This document shows, one piece after another, positions 51,864-60,689 of a stretch of DNA of 64,000 nucleotides. The notes beneath the pieces are model-generated. The model ran no database searches, was not told the DNA's origin, and saw nothing but the letters and a program-made list of their open reading frames with translations. The DNA comes from Prevotellaceae bacterium UBA6858 (lineage in GTDB: Bacteria > Bacteroidota > Bacteroidia > Bacteroidales > Bacteroidaceae), in NCBI GenBank assembly GCA_002451695.1, contig DKDC01000017.1:46930-110929 (forward strand), written 5' to 3'. The translations under genes and the position numbers were made by a program. The stretch's first letter is position 1. Each line of letters starts with the position of its first letter.

Positions 51864-52775
51864 TTATTTTGCGAACACCTGTTTCATTGGCCTCCCCGTC
51901 CACACCTGCGGCGTTTTCAGCCCGAATATGTAGGCTGTGGTCGCCGCAATGTCGTATTGCATCATGCTCTCCTTGAACTCCCCGAGCTTTTTCACGTTTT
52001 TGCCGCAGATTATGTAGGGGCCTTCGTACTCGAGCAGCGAGCGTCCGCCGTGTCCCCTGCCCACGCCGCCGTGGTCGGTGGTGAGGATGAAGATTGTCTC
52101 GTTGTATATCCCCGCGTCCTTTGTGGCCTGCACCACCTTGCCTATGGCCTTGTCGATGACCTTCAGCGAGTCGTAGTATGCCGGCGTGTCGTGGCCTATG
52201 GCGTGTCCCACCTCATCGGGTTCGTTGAGCGACACGAACGTCAGCGCGGGCTTGTATTTCATAATCATCTCGCAGGTCTTGTCCATTGCGCCGTTTATGG
52301 TCGCCTCCTTGCCGGTTACCATGTATTTGTAGTTCACGCACGCCGTGTCGATGAGGTCGGGAATAACGTCCCACCAGCCCACAAAAGCCGTTACAGCCTG
52401 CGGATATTGCGCCCTGAGCAGGGAGAATACCGTCGGGAGCATTCCGCGCTCGTTTGCCGTGCCTTCGGGCAGCGGGGTGGTGGGCTTGCGGGTGTTCCAT
52501 TCGGTTATGCTGTGGATTTCCGTTGGGCATCCGTTCCACATCGACGCCCAGTTTATCGCGCTCGCCGTGGGGAACACGCTGCGCTTGTGCAGTGTGTAGC
52601 TTCCGTTCTCCATCATCGATTTGATGTTTGGTATTCCGCCGGCCTTTGGCACGCTGTATGCGCCCCAACCGTCGGCCCCGATAAACACCACGTGCTTTGC
52701 ACGCCATTTTGCGTCTGCGTTTTGGGTTGCTGACAATACAAGCAGGAATGCCAGCAGGGAAAGGATTTTTCTCAT
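51864..52775 (-). CDS. Type I phosphodiesterase/nucleotide pyrophosphatase-like enzyme
   Basis: A 303-residue secreted enzyme (signal peptide to about residue 22) of the alkaline phosphatase superfamily. Metal and nucleophile region: FIGADGWGAYSV (D35) and FPTASAINWASMWNGC, where S72 sits at the place of the usual threonine nucleophile. Later metal ligands appear in NEPDEVGHAIGHD and LTTDHGGVGRGHGG. Probably a phosphodiesterase or pyrophosphatase acting in the periplasm; alternatively a phosphoglycerol-type hydrolase. Confidence 0.87.
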   Translation of the reverse strand: MRKILSLLAFLLVLSATQNADAKWRAKHVVFIGADGWGAYSVPKAGGIPNIKSMMENGSYTLHKRSVFPTASAINWASMWNGCPTEIHSITEWNTRKPTTPLPEGTANERGMLPTVFSLLRAQYPQAVTAFVGWWDVIPDLIDTACVNYKYMVTGKEATINGAMDKTCEMIMKYKPALTFVSLNEPDEVGHAIGHDTPAYYDSLKVIDKAIGKVVQATKDAGIYNETIFILTTDHGGVGRGHGGRSLLEYEGPYIICGKNVKKLGEFKESMMQYDIAATTAYIFGLKTPQVWTGRPMKQVFAK

Positions 52776-52816
52776 GGTCTTTGAATTGTTTTCAGATATT
52801 TTTGTACACTATGTGG

Positions 52817-52824
52817 CAAAGTTA
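52817..52824 (-). promoter_or_regulatory. -7 box for the phosphodiesterase gene
   Basis: TAACTTTG on the minus strand, 42 bases before the start. Confidence 0.6.
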
Positions 52825-52908
52825 ACACAAATGTTCGGACTTGTGAAATTTTCCGCGCATAAAAGCGTTTTGGCGGTGGCTTGCGGCTTGCTTTTGGCGT
52901 TGTCGTAC

Positions 52909-53105
52909 AGGGCGTGTGCCATACGCCCCCACATATATACCGTTGCAGTCAACAAGCAACATACATCGTTCATATAATTCCCGCAAAAGCAAAACGGTTG
53001 TCTTTTTCCGAAACGCCCCGAAAATTACATTTGATGTAGGAAAAACTACATAGGACACAGGAAAAATTATATCAGACATAATTAAAACTACATCAGACCT
53101 TTTTT
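52909..53105 (+). repeat. Composite intergenic repeat, copy 10 (single arm)
   Basis: One arm with changes (52909-52932), then ~90 bases nearly the same as in copy 5, then array cores at 53026, 53047, 53068 and 53089 and a T-run. Flank GCTGAAAAACAAATGCATATAAGG follows. It fills most of the 464-base gap between two minus-strand genes. Confidence 0.9.
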
Positions 53106-53239
53106 CGCCTGCTTGCAATAAGCTGAAAAACAAATGCATATAAGGAAAATGACCTGAGGGTGTAATGTGCTGGCTCTCAAATGTCTGCCCCAAAAAGCCG
53201 GCATTTGCCGTTTACTATGCAAGGCAGTGCGTTTCCGGG

Positions 53240-53812
53240 CTATGCTGTGCCGCCGTTTTCAATGTGCCTTATAATCCGGCACGGATTTCCCGCCGCCACC
53301 ACTCCGGGCGGTATGTCGCGGTTCACCACGCTGCCCGCGCCTATCACCGAGCCTTCGCCTATTGTTACGCCCGGCAGTATGCTCACGTGTCCGCCTATCC
53401 ACACATTGTCGCGGATGGTTATGGGTTTGGCGGCTTCAAGCCCTGCGGTGCGCGTGCCTGCGTCAAGGGGGTGGTATGCGGCGTAAATTCCCACCTGCGG
53501 GCCTATAAGCACATTGTTTCCTATGCTCACCCTCGCAGTGTCGAGGATTACGAGTCCCGAATTGGCGAAAAAGTTTCCGCCTATATGAATATTGTATCCG
53601 AAGTCGCAGTGGAACGGCGATATTATGCGGCATCGCGGCCCCATGCTCCCGAACAGCGACTTCATTACCGCCTCGCGCTCTTTCGTTGCCGAAAGGCGCA
53701 GCGAGTTGAGCCGGTAAACGAGTTCGGCGGCGCGGGCGTATTCCTTGCGCAGTTCCCCGCTGCTGTCGGGGCTGTAGAGCATCCCCGCATCGCGCATTTC
53801 CTTTGCGGTCAT
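53240..53812 (-). CDS. Sugar O-acetyltransferase (Maa/LacA type)
   Basis: A 190-residue left-handed beta-helix acetyltransferase. The N-terminal helix-turn region is MTAKEMRDAGMLYSPDSSGEL, followed by FHCDFGYNIHIGGNFFANSGL and YAAYHPLDAGTR (active-site histidine). It acetylates a sugar or oligosaccharide with acetyl-CoA. Its ATG overlaps the stop of engB (ATGA). Confidence 0.9.
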   Translation of the reverse strand: MTAKEMRDAGMLYSPDSSGELRKEYARAAELVYRLNSLRLSATKEREAVMKSLFGSMGPRCRIISPFHCDFGYNIHIGGNFFANSGLVILDTARVSIGNNVLIGPQVGIYAAYHPLDAGTRTAGLEAAKPITIRDNVWIGGHVSILPGVTIGEGSVIGAGSVVNRDIPPGVVAAGNPCRIIRHIENGGTA

Positions 53813-54462
53813 TGTCTTGCCGGGGATTTGGCGGCGTTAAGCTGCGTGTTTATGCCGTGTATGTATTCAAGCAGCTCGTCTTTGCCTGTCTTGCGCAGAG
53901 ATGAGGTTGTGAACATGGGCGGCAGCTCCTCCCACGTCTCCGACAGGGCGGCGCGCATGGCGGCAATGTTTTCCTTCAAGCCCTTGTCGTTGGGGCGGTC
54001 GGCTTTGGTGAACACAATGGCGAGGGGTATGCCCTCCGTTCCCGCGTTGTTGATGAAGTCCACGTCGATCTTCTGCGGCGGCACGCGCGAGTCTATAAGC
54101 ACGAAGAGGCACGTGAGCTGCTGCCGCCCGCCCACGTAGCTGCCTATGATGCTCCCGAACTTGTCGCGGTCGGTCTTGCTGCGCCGTGCGTAGCCGTAGC
54201 CGGGAAGATCGACGATATACCAGCTGCCGTTTATGAGGAAGTGGTTTATGAGCATGGTCTTTCCGGGACGCGCCGAGGTCATGGCGAGCCTCTTCCTGCC
54301 GCACAGCATATTTATAAGGCTGCTTTTGCCCACGTTGCTCCGCCCTATGAAGGCGTATTCGGGCTTCCCGTCGTCGGGGCAGCGGCTTATGTCGGTGTTG
54401 CTTATCACGAACTCCGACGTAACTATGTCGTATTTGTTTCTTCGCGGTTGGGTCGGCTTCAT
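53809..54462 (-). CDS. engB: Ribosome biogenesis GTPase EngB/YsxC
   Basis: A 217-residue GTPase needed for 50S subunit assembly. G1 is GRSNVGKS (40-47), G3 is DLPGYGYA (85-92), and G4 TKAD follows. I chose the start MKPTQPRRN; the codon two residues upstream (MVM) is possible. A longer open frame upstream runs through the promoter and is rejected. Divergent from recR. Confidence 0.93.
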   Translation of the reverse strand: MKPTQPRRNKYDIVTSEFVISNTDISRCPDDGKPEYAFIGRSNVGKSSLINMLCGRKRLAMTSARPGKTMLINHFLINGSWYIVDLPGYGYARRSKTDRDKFGSIIGSYVGGRQQLTCLFVLIDSRVPPQKIDVDFINNAGTEGIPLAIVFTKADRPNDKGLKENIAAMRAALSETWEELPPMFTTSSLRKTGKDELLEYIHGINTQLNAAKSPARQ

Positions 54463-54492
54463 TACCATTTGGCGTGGATTTATAAATATAGG

Positions 54493-54500
54493 CAAAGTTA
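54493..54500 (-). promoter_or_regulatory. -7 box for engB and the acetyltransferase
   Basis: TAACTTTG on the minus strand, 31 bases before the engB start. Confidence 0.65.
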
Positions 54501-54531
54501 GGCTTTTTGGTTGAGTTTTCTTAACTTTGCA

Positions 54532-54539
54532 AGGCTTTT
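54532..54539 (+). promoter_or_regulatory. -7 box for the recR unit
   Basis: TAACTTTG, 41 bases before the recR start; divergent from the engB box. Confidence 0.65.
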
Positions 54540-54579
54540 TCGGTGAAAACGGACTAAAACCCGGCACCAGCCTTTCAAA

Positions 54580-55197
54580 ATGGAACAGCAATACCCCTCA
54601 AAACTGCTTAACCGCGCGGTGGAAGAATTTTCCCGCCTGCCGGGAATCGGGCGCAAGACGGCCTTGCGCCTCGTGCTGCATCTGCTAAGGCAGGACGAGG
54701 AGGTGAGCGACGCCTTTGCCGAGGCGGTGAAAACGCTGCGCCATGAGGTGAGGTACTGCAAGGTGTGCCACAACATTTGCGACAGCGAGGTGTGCGATAT
54801 CTGCTCTAACCCGCGCCGCGACTCCTCGATGATATGCGTCGTGGAGAACGTGCAGGACGTTCTGGCAGTGGAGAACACCCAGCAATATACCGGGCTTTAC
54901 CATGTGCTTGGCGGAGTGATTTCACCCGTTGACGGAGTGGGCCCCGGAGATATAGAGATACAGTCGCTCGTTGACCGCGTGAAGGCCGGCGGGGTGGGGG
55001 AGGTTATCCTCGCGCTTAGTCCCACGATGGAGGGCGACACCACCAATTTCTACATATCGCGGCGGCTTGCCGACACTGGCGTGAGGCTTTCGGTGATTGC
55101 GCGGGGCGTTACGGTTGGCGACGAGCTTGAATACACCGATGAGGTAACGCTCGGGCGTTCCATACTGAACAGGACGGAATTTATGGCAAACCACTAA
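54580..55197 (+). CDS. recR: Recombination protein RecR
   Basis: A 205-residue protein of the RecFOR pathway that helps load RecA. Helix-hairpin-helix (SRLPGIGRKTALRLVLHLL), a C4 zinc finger (C60, C63, C72, C75) and a Toprim domain (MICVVENVQDVLAVENT ... ILALSPTMEGDTTNFYI) are all present. First gene of a plus-strand run that may extend to the GNAT gene. Confidence 0.95.
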   Translation: MEQQYPSKLLNRAVEEFSRLPGIGRKTALRLVLHLLRQDEEVSDAFAEAVKTLRHEVRYCKVCHNICDSEVCDICSNPRRDSSMICVVENVQDVLAVENTQQYTGLYHVLGGVISPVDGVGPGDIEIQSLVDRVKAGGVGEVILALSPTMEGDTTNFYISRRLADTGVRLSVIARGVTVGDELEYTDEVTLGRSILNRTEFMANH

Positions 55198-55209
55198 TAA
55201 ACATTGGAT

Positions 55210-55656
55210 ATGAAGAATAATGAGATAAAGACGCTGGCACGCGGCTGCAAGCTGATGTATGCCGCCTATCTGTTGGCGGCGGCTTTCTTTACCGGAGTGT
55301 ACGAAATGCTTCCCGAGGCAAAGGGGCAGCTTGTGGGCAACGCGGGGGTGGAATACGCCCTCGGCACGGTCTGCGTGCTGCTAACGATAATAACAGTGCC
55401 GCTGTCGTTCAAGCTTTTCTCAAACCAGCTTACCAAACACAAGTCGCTGGATTTGGGGGACAGGATGGAGCGCTACCGCGTGCTTTGGAATTTGAGGATT
55501 GTGTGTTTCGGCATAGTTACCGTGTTTGATTTGTGGGCTTATTATGCCACGTTGAATAATATCGGCGGCTTTTGCGCGTTAATATGTGTGGCGGCATCAC
55601 TGCTTTTCGCACCATCGCAAAGACGCATAGCGGGCGACTTGGGCGCGGAGGGCTGA
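55210..55656 (+). CDS. Hypothetical four-helix membrane protein
   Basis: A 148-residue protein with about four hydrophobic segments (14-32, 48-70, 98-113, 118-137) and a basic loop (KLFSNQLTKHKSLDLGDRMERY) between the second and third. It resembles small Bacteroidales membrane proteins found after recR, but I cannot give a function. A TTG two codons upstream is an alternative start. Confidence 0.75.
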   Translation: MKNNEIKTLARGCKLMYAAYLLAAAFFTGVYEMLPEAKGQLVGNAGVEYALGTVCVLLTIITVPLSFKLFSNQLTKHKSLDLGDRMERYRVLWNLRIVCFGIVTVFDLWAYYATLNNIGGFCALICVAASLLFAPSQRRIAGDLGAEG

Positions 55657-55682
55657 CCGCAAAAAAGTATTCGAGCCTGAAC

Positions 55683-57119
55683 ATGAAAATAACTTTCCTG
55701 GTACCGCCGCCATTGGCAGGACAACGCCCCGCAGAGCGCAGTTCGGGGTGCACGCACGTTGTCTATCCAACCCCCAACATATACGAGCTGACGGTTGCCG
55801 CCCTGATTGAGAAATCCGGGAACTTCGAGGTGGCGTACCACGACTTCACATACGAAAAGGACAGTCTTGAGGGTTTCGTCTTGGGCGATGACAGCGACTT
55901 CTATTCGTTCTGGACTGTGAACCTTTCGATAGACACCGATTTGCACGCGGTGCGGACAATACACAAACTGAAGCCGGAGGCTTATTGCCTGCTTCTCGGT
56001 CCCGGGCCTACATATTATATAAACAAGTGTGTGGACAACGAGCGCACGATAGTGCTTCGCGGGGAGCCCGACATGGCTCTCCTCGAACTTTTGGAGGCGT
56101 TCCGCACCGGGAACGGTGAGGATTGGAGGAAAGTTGACGGAATATCCTACCTTGAAGACGGAAAGGTGGTGAACAACAAGCCGCACGCGCTGCTGAAGAG
56201 CCTTGACGAACTGCCTTTCCCGGCACGCCACCTGCTCGGCAACCGCGCTTTCCACAACCCCAAACTGAAAGTAACCCCCTACACTCCCGCGCTGACCTCA
56301 CGGCAATGCCCGTTCAAGTGCATATACTGCGTTCCGAGTTCGCTGACTTTCGCACGCGAGATAGAGTACCGCAGGGAAAACGGCAGGAAACCCGCCGTGG
56401 CGTTCCGCTCTGTGGAGAACGTTGCCGGGGAACTGGATATGCTCGCGGCGCAAGGCTACAAGGCGGTGGGCTTCATGGACGACAATTTTATCTGGAACGA
56501 GAAGCGCACAAAAGCTATATGCGACGCGCTTAAAAAGCACGGCTTTGTGTGGGGCTGTCAGGCGAGGGTGGACGAAATAACCGAGCCGATAGCAAGAATG
56601 CTCGGCGAGTCGGGTTGCCGGTATATAGACCTCGGGGTGGAATCGTTTGACGACGAAATTCTGCGATATATAAAGAAGGGCTTCACCAAGGAGCATATTT
56701 ACAAGGCGGTGGCTTTGCTGAAAAAATACAAAGTGCCTGTGAAGCTCAACATACTTATCGGGACATCGCCGCTCGAGACGCGGGAAAAGCTGAAGGACAC
56801 CATACGCAGGGCGAGGCGGCTTAACGTTGACCAGATAATGTTCAACATCGTGTCGCCGTTCCCAGGCACGGAGTTCTACAACCTTGCCAAGGAGAACAAG
56901 TGGATAGTTACGGGCGAATACACCCCGACCGACGTGCAGCGCACCTCAATCGTGAGCTACCCGAACCTGTCCGCAAAAGAAATGGAGCGGATACTTTTCA
57001 GGGCGAACCTTGGCTATTTCCTGTCGCCCGCATTTGTGCTTAAACAACTTCACAGGTTTCACAGCGTGAAAGAGTTTGTGTCCGCGCTGAAAGCCTTGAA
57101 GATAAAACTTTTCGGATAA
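55683..57119 (+). CDS. B12-binding-type radical SAM protein
   Basis: A 478-residue protein with an N-terminal cobalamin-binding-like domain (KITFLVPPPLAGQRPAERSS ... PNIYELTVAALIEKSG) and a radical SAM core with CxxxCxxC at C209, C213 and C216 (QCPFKCIYC). The segment GFMDDNFIWNEKRTKAICDAL follows. Members of this class methylate unreactive carbons or carry out other radical steps in lipids, hopanoids and natural products. The typical DxHLxxGxxxR B12 motif is not obvious, so B12 binding is uncertain. A glycosyltransferase gene begins 3 bases downstream. Confidence 0.85.
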   Translation: MKITFLVPPPLAGQRPAERSSGCTHVVYPTPNIYELTVAALIEKSGNFEVAYHDFTYEKDSLEGFVLGDDSDFYSFWTVNLSIDTDLHAVRTIHKLKPEAYCLLLGPGPTYYINKCVDNERTIVLRGEPDMALLELLEAFRTGNGEDWRKVDGISYLEDGKVVNNKPHALLKSLDELPFPARHLLGNRAFHNPKLKVTPYTPALTSRQCPFKCIYCVPSSLTFAREIEYRRENGRKPAVAFRSVENVAGELDMLAAQGYKAVGFMDDNFIWNEKRTKAICDALKKHGFVWGCQARVDEITEPIARMLGESGCRYIDLGVESFDDEILRYIKKGFTKEHIYKAVALLKKYKVPVKLNILIGTSPLETREKLKDTIRRARRLNVDQIMFNIVSPFPGTEFYNLAKENKWIVTGEYTPTDVQRTSIVSYPNLSAKEMERILFRANLGYFLSPAFVLKQLHRFHSVKEFVSALKALKIKLFG

Positions 57120-57122
57120 CCC

Positions 57123-57875
57123 GTGCTGCTGTCTGTGATACTGATAACATGGAACGGCAGGAAACTTCTCTCAAACTGCTTGAAGTCGATGTCGTTCATG
57201 ATGCAGCGCGAAGACGTTGAGGTTATCGTTGTGGACAACGGCAGCGAGGACGGCACAATACACTTCCTGCACGACAAATACCCGGACATAACGGCAATTT
57301 CGCTTGAGAAAAACCGTGGGGTGGCGTATGCCCGCAACAGGGCGTTGGAACGCGCCACCGGCGAATACCTGTGGATTCTCGACAACGACACGGAAATTTC
57401 CGAGCCTGTGGCTCGCGGCATGATGGAGTTCATGAGGGAAAATCCAGGGGTGGGGCTCGCGGGCTGCCGCCTTGTGGATGCCGACGGGCTGGTGCAGGAA
57501 AGCTGCAAACGCTATCCCGGCATAGGGGAAAAGGTCAAGAACCTGCTCCATCCGCATGGCTACCGCTACGCCTACGGCTTGGAGAAAATGAGGCGGAGGT
57601 TCGAGCCGGAATATCTGATAGGCGCGTGCCAGCTTATAAGAAGGGAGGCGTATGAGGCGGCAGGGCCTTTGGACGAAAAGATATTCTACGGCCCCGAGGA
57701 TGCAGACTTTTGCCTGCGTGTTAAAAAGGCCGGTTTTTCCCTTGCATACATTCCCGAATTTACGGTGCTTCACCATTGCCAGCGCATGACGAGAAACAGG
57801 GTTCTCACGCCGATAGGCCTGAAGCACATAGAGGGACTTGTGCATCTTTATTTCAAATACAAACGCTTTTTCTGA
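57123..57875 (+). CDS. Family 2 glycosyltransferase
   Basis: A 250-residue GT-A fold enzyme. It starts with a GTG (LLSVILITWNGRKLLSNCL), has DNGSEDGT, the DxD-like ILDNDTEIS, and FYGPEDADFCLRVKKAGFSLAYIPE near the acceptor region. It resembles rhamnosyl- or other sugar transferases with a single domain and no membrane anchor. The stop overlaps the GNAT start (TGATG). Confidence 0.9.
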   Translation: MLLSVILITWNGRKLLSNCLKSMSFMMQREDVEVIVVDNGSEDGTIHFLHDKYPDITAISLEKNRGVAYARNRALERATGEYLWILDNDTEISEPVARGMMEFMRENPGVGLAGCRLVDADGLVQESCKRYPGIGEKVKNLLHPHGYRYAYGLEKMRRRFEPEYLIGACQLIRREAYEAAGPLDEKIFYGPEDADFCLRVKKAGFSLAYIPEFTVLHHCQRMTRNRVLTPIGLKHIEGLVHLYFKYKRFF

Positions 57876-58399
57876 TGTTGCTGAAAGGGGAGAATGTGCG
57901 TCTCCGCGCCCTCGAACCCGAGGATCTCGGAATTTTCGCCGGCGTGGAAAACGACCCGGAGCTTTGGGCTTGTTCTTCCACAAACGTACCTTATTCGCGG
58001 TTTGCCGTGAGGAATTTCATATCCTCCACCAGCAACGACATATACGCCGACAAGCAGGTGAGGCTTGTTGCGTGCAGGAACTCTGACGGTGTTCCGGTGG
58101 CTTTTGCCGACATGACTGGTTTCGAGCCCCGCCACAGGCGTGCCGAGGTGGGAATTGTGGTTTTTCCAGACTACAGAAACCGGGGGGTTGGCGCGGAAGT
58201 TCTGGGGCTTCTTGACGAATACGCCCGCAGGGTGGTTGCGCTCCACACGCTTTACGCCGTGGTGGCGGAAAACAACGAGGCTTCGTGCCGCTTGTTTGCC
58301 GGCGCGGGATATGAAAGGGTCGCTCTGCTGCCGCAATGGCTTTTTGTTGACGGCAAATACGAAGACGCGCTGATTATGGAGAAAATCTTCGGCGAATAG
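57875..58399 (+). CDS. GNAT family N-acetyltransferase
   Basis: A 174-residue acetyltransferase of the RimJ/RimL branch: ENVRLRALEPEDLGIFAGVENDPEL ... RRAEVGIVVFPDYRNRGVGAEVLGLLDEYA (acetyl-CoA loop RNRGVG) ... ENNEASCRLFAGAGYERV. It may acetylate a sugar amine, a protein N-terminus or a small molecule. It is translationally coupled to the glycosyltransferase. Confidence 0.9.
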   Translation: MLLKGENVRLRALEPEDLGIFAGVENDPELWACSSTNVPYSRFAVRNFISSTSNDIYADKQVRLVACRNSDGVPVAFADMTGFEPRHRRAEVGIVVFPDYRNRGVGAEVLGLLDEYARRVVALHTLYAVVAENNEASCRLFAGAGYERVALLPQWLFVDGKYEDALIMEKIFGE

Positions 58400-58430
58400 T
58401 GCGGCGGGGCGCATTTGTAAATACATTCTC

Positions 58431-59348
58431 ATGGCTTTTGACAAGAACACTTTCGACATAAACGGCAAGGACATCCTTAGCATGGCGGCCTTTGCCGACG
58501 AGGATGTGATTGCGTTCGACAACGTGAGGGACATCTGCCTTAACGAAAAGGTTAGGATAGGGAACTTCATTATCGCCCTTTGCAACAGGGGGCGCGGCGC
58601 CATAACCATAAACGGCGCGGATTATGACGTGGGCGTTGACGACTTTGTAATATGCCGCCCCAACCACATTATCGAGAACATGATGGAGAGCATGGACTTT
58701 GAATGCTCATGCCTGTGCGTCTCAACCGAGTTCATGCGCAATGTGATGCTTATGGCAAACAGCTGGGACTTCAACCTTGTAATCGAGGAAAACCCGGTGA
58801 TACACCTCGACAGGGAGGAGTCGGAGGTTATAAACGCATACAGCGCGATACTCAAAAACACGTTGCGAGGCGCGCCGCGCCGCCACCACAAGGAGGTGGT
58901 GGAGTCGCTCATGAGGGCGGCGGCGTGCTACCTCACCGATATGCTCATGCAGCACATGGAGGCGAAACCGCACACGTTCTACAAAAGCGAGGTGGCGTTC
59001 AACGCCTTTCTCGACCTGCTCACCTCAACCTTCCCGCGCCCGAGGCGGGTGGACTTCTATTCCGGAAAATTAGGCATATCAAACCGCCACCTTGCCTCGG
59101 TGTGCCTCAGGGTCAGCGGCAAGACGGCGCAGCAGCTCATAACCGAATACGCCATACGCGACATAAAGCGCGAGCTCCTCAAGCCCGAGAACACCATAAA
59201 GCAGGTGGCGGTCAACATGGGCTTTGACAACGTGTCGAGCCTTGGGCGTTATTTCAGGAACTTCACGAACGTGTCGCCCAAAACGTTCCGCGCAACATAC
59301 GCACGCAATATGTGCGGGCGGGGCGCGGACGGGGCCGGGACCGTGTAG
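58431..59348 (+). CDS. AraC family transcriptional regulator
   Basis: A 305-residue regulator with an N-terminal cupin-like sensor region (RIGNFIIALCNRGRGAITINGADYDV ... CRPNHIIENMMESM) and a C-terminal double helix-turn-helix (about 200-295: GISNRHLASVCLRVSGKTAQQLI ... IKQVAVNMGFDNVSSLGRYFRNFTNVSPKTFR). Ligand and targets are not evident. It is separated from the GNAT gene by 31 bases and may be transcribed with it. Confidence 0.9.
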   Translation: MAFDKNTFDINGKDILSMAAFADEDVIAFDNVRDICLNEKVRIGNFIIALCNRGRGAITINGADYDVGVDDFVICRPNHIIENMMESMDFECSCLCVSTEFMRNVMLMANSWDFNLVIEENPVIHLDREESEVINAYSAILKNTLRGAPRRHHKEVVESLMRAAACYLTDMLMQHMEAKPHTFYKSEVAFNAFLDLLTSTFPRPRRVDFYSGKLGISNRHLASVCLRVSGKTAQQLITEYAIRDIKRELLKPENTIKQVAVNMGFDNVSSLGRYFRNFTNVSPKTFRATYARNMCGRGADGAGTV

Positions 59349-59379
59349 GGCATGCTCTTGCGGCACTGCGCTTTTACGC

Positions 59380-59417
59380 GCAAAGCTCCCGATTTGGCAA
59401 TATCCGGGGCTTTTTTT
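59380..59417 (+). terminator. Terminator after the AraC family gene
   Basis: AAAGCTCCCG ... CCGGGGCTTTTTTT with a loop of about 12 bases and one bulge; a strong T-run. Confidence 0.65.
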
Positions 59418-59549
59418 GTGAGTGTGGCTTTTTTCCGCCGAAAAATTTGGCGGTTAAAATAAATATCGCTTATTTTGTCATGCTTAACATAAAACTTTAC
59501 CGCCTATTGCACATCGTTACTCCAAAGAACAAATGATATAAAGACTGTA

Positions 59550-60143
59550 ATGGATAAATTGTGCAAACTCTCGGACGAGCAGTTGGTGAAGAATTACGCC
59601 AAGGGCGACAATGACGCTTTTGACACGTTGCTCGCACGGTATCAGCAGAAAATATACTCTTATATACTCTTCCTCGTACACGATGCCGAGGTGGCTGACG
59701 ACCTGTTTCAAGAAACGTTCATGAAAGCCATTGTTACCATACGGCAGGGGCGTTACGTGGAGAGCGGGCGTTTTTCGGCGTGGCTCACACGCATTGCCCA
59801 CAACCTTGTGATAGACAAATACCGCCAGGACCGCAACTCGAATGTCATTTCAAACGACGCGAGCGATGCCGACCTGTTCAACGACGCTTCCCTGTCGGAC
59901 ATAACGGTGGAGATGAAGATGATCACAGAACAGTCGCTCACCGACGTGGGACGGCTTTTGCGCGAACTGCCCGACAACCAGAAGGAGGTTTTGTATATGC
60001 GCTTTTACCAGGATTTGAGCTTCAAGGAAATCGCCGACGCCACAGGCGTGAGCATAAACACCGCGCTCGGGCGTATGCGCTACGGGCTTATAAACCTGCG
60101 TAAGATGGTCAGCGAGCGCGGCATAGTGCTTGAGGTTTATTGA
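59550..60143 (+). CDS. RNA polymerase sigma-70 family (ECF-type) sigma factor
   Basis: A 197-residue sigma factor with region 2 (DNDAFDTLLARYQQKIYSYILFLV, then ADDLFQETFMKAI, RFSAWLTRIAHNLVIDKYR) and region 4 (ELPDNQKEVLYMRFYQDLSFKEIADATGVSINTALGRMRYGLINL). No anti-sigma factor gene follows, unlike FecI/FecR pairs. The linker between the regions is longer than usual (~35 residues). It lacks a clear promoter box of the TAnnTTTG type. Confidence 0.92.
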   Translation: MDKLCKLSDEQLVKNYAKGDNDAFDTLLARYQQKIYSYILFLVHDAEVADDLFQETFMKAIVTIRQGRYVESGRFSAWLTRIAHNLVIDKYRQDRNSNVISNDASDADLFNDASLSDITVEMKMITEQSLTDVGRLLRELPDNQKEVLYMRFYQDLSFKEIADATGVSINTALGRMRYGLINLRKMVSERGIVLEVY

Positions 60144-60223
60144 TTGCCGCATTCCGTAAAAGCGGGGGTGCAAACTTCGTGTTTTTAATTTGCAAAGCAG
60201 AATTAATCAATAAATTTCGCCTC

Positions 60224-60474
60224 CGTAGGGGCGTATTGCATACGCCCTAAATTGCGCGGATTTTGCAATGATGCGGCGATGGATTGCGGCGTTTGCAACG
60301 TGTGGTTCATGAGGTGGCTTACAGGGCGTATGCAATACCCCATGCAATTATCGGAATACCAAAACTGACGGCTTTTCCCATATACCCCGAAAACTGCATA
60401 GGATGTAGGAAAAACTATGTCCTATGCAGGAAAAATTATGTCTGATATAATCCGGACTACATCAGACCTTTTTT
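60224..60474 (+). repeat. Composite intergenic repeat, copy 11 (full length)
   Basis: Arms at 60224-60248 and 60322-60341 (the second shortened), then ~50 bases, then array cores at 60395, 60416, 60437 and 60458 followed by T6. Unit 2 is flipped (TATGTCCTATGCA). Flank TTGCAAAGTGCTGAAAACCAAACGCTTGC follows. The remaining ~215 bases of the gap before the small ORF carry nothing I recognise. Confidence 0.9.
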
Positions 60475-60689
60475 ATGCACCTTGCAAAGTGCTGAAAACC
60501 AAACGCTTGCAAATGTTTTTCAAAGCAAGGCCAATTCACTGGAAACCAAGATGTTGCGGCAAATTTGCGTGTGCCGCCGTTTTTTGTTCTGCGGCGCGTT
60601 TTCAAAAATAACGTGCAACAATTCCCATGACATTATAATAATGTGGTGTGCGGGACGTTATCATAGTGTAAACATTCAAATTACTGCCT

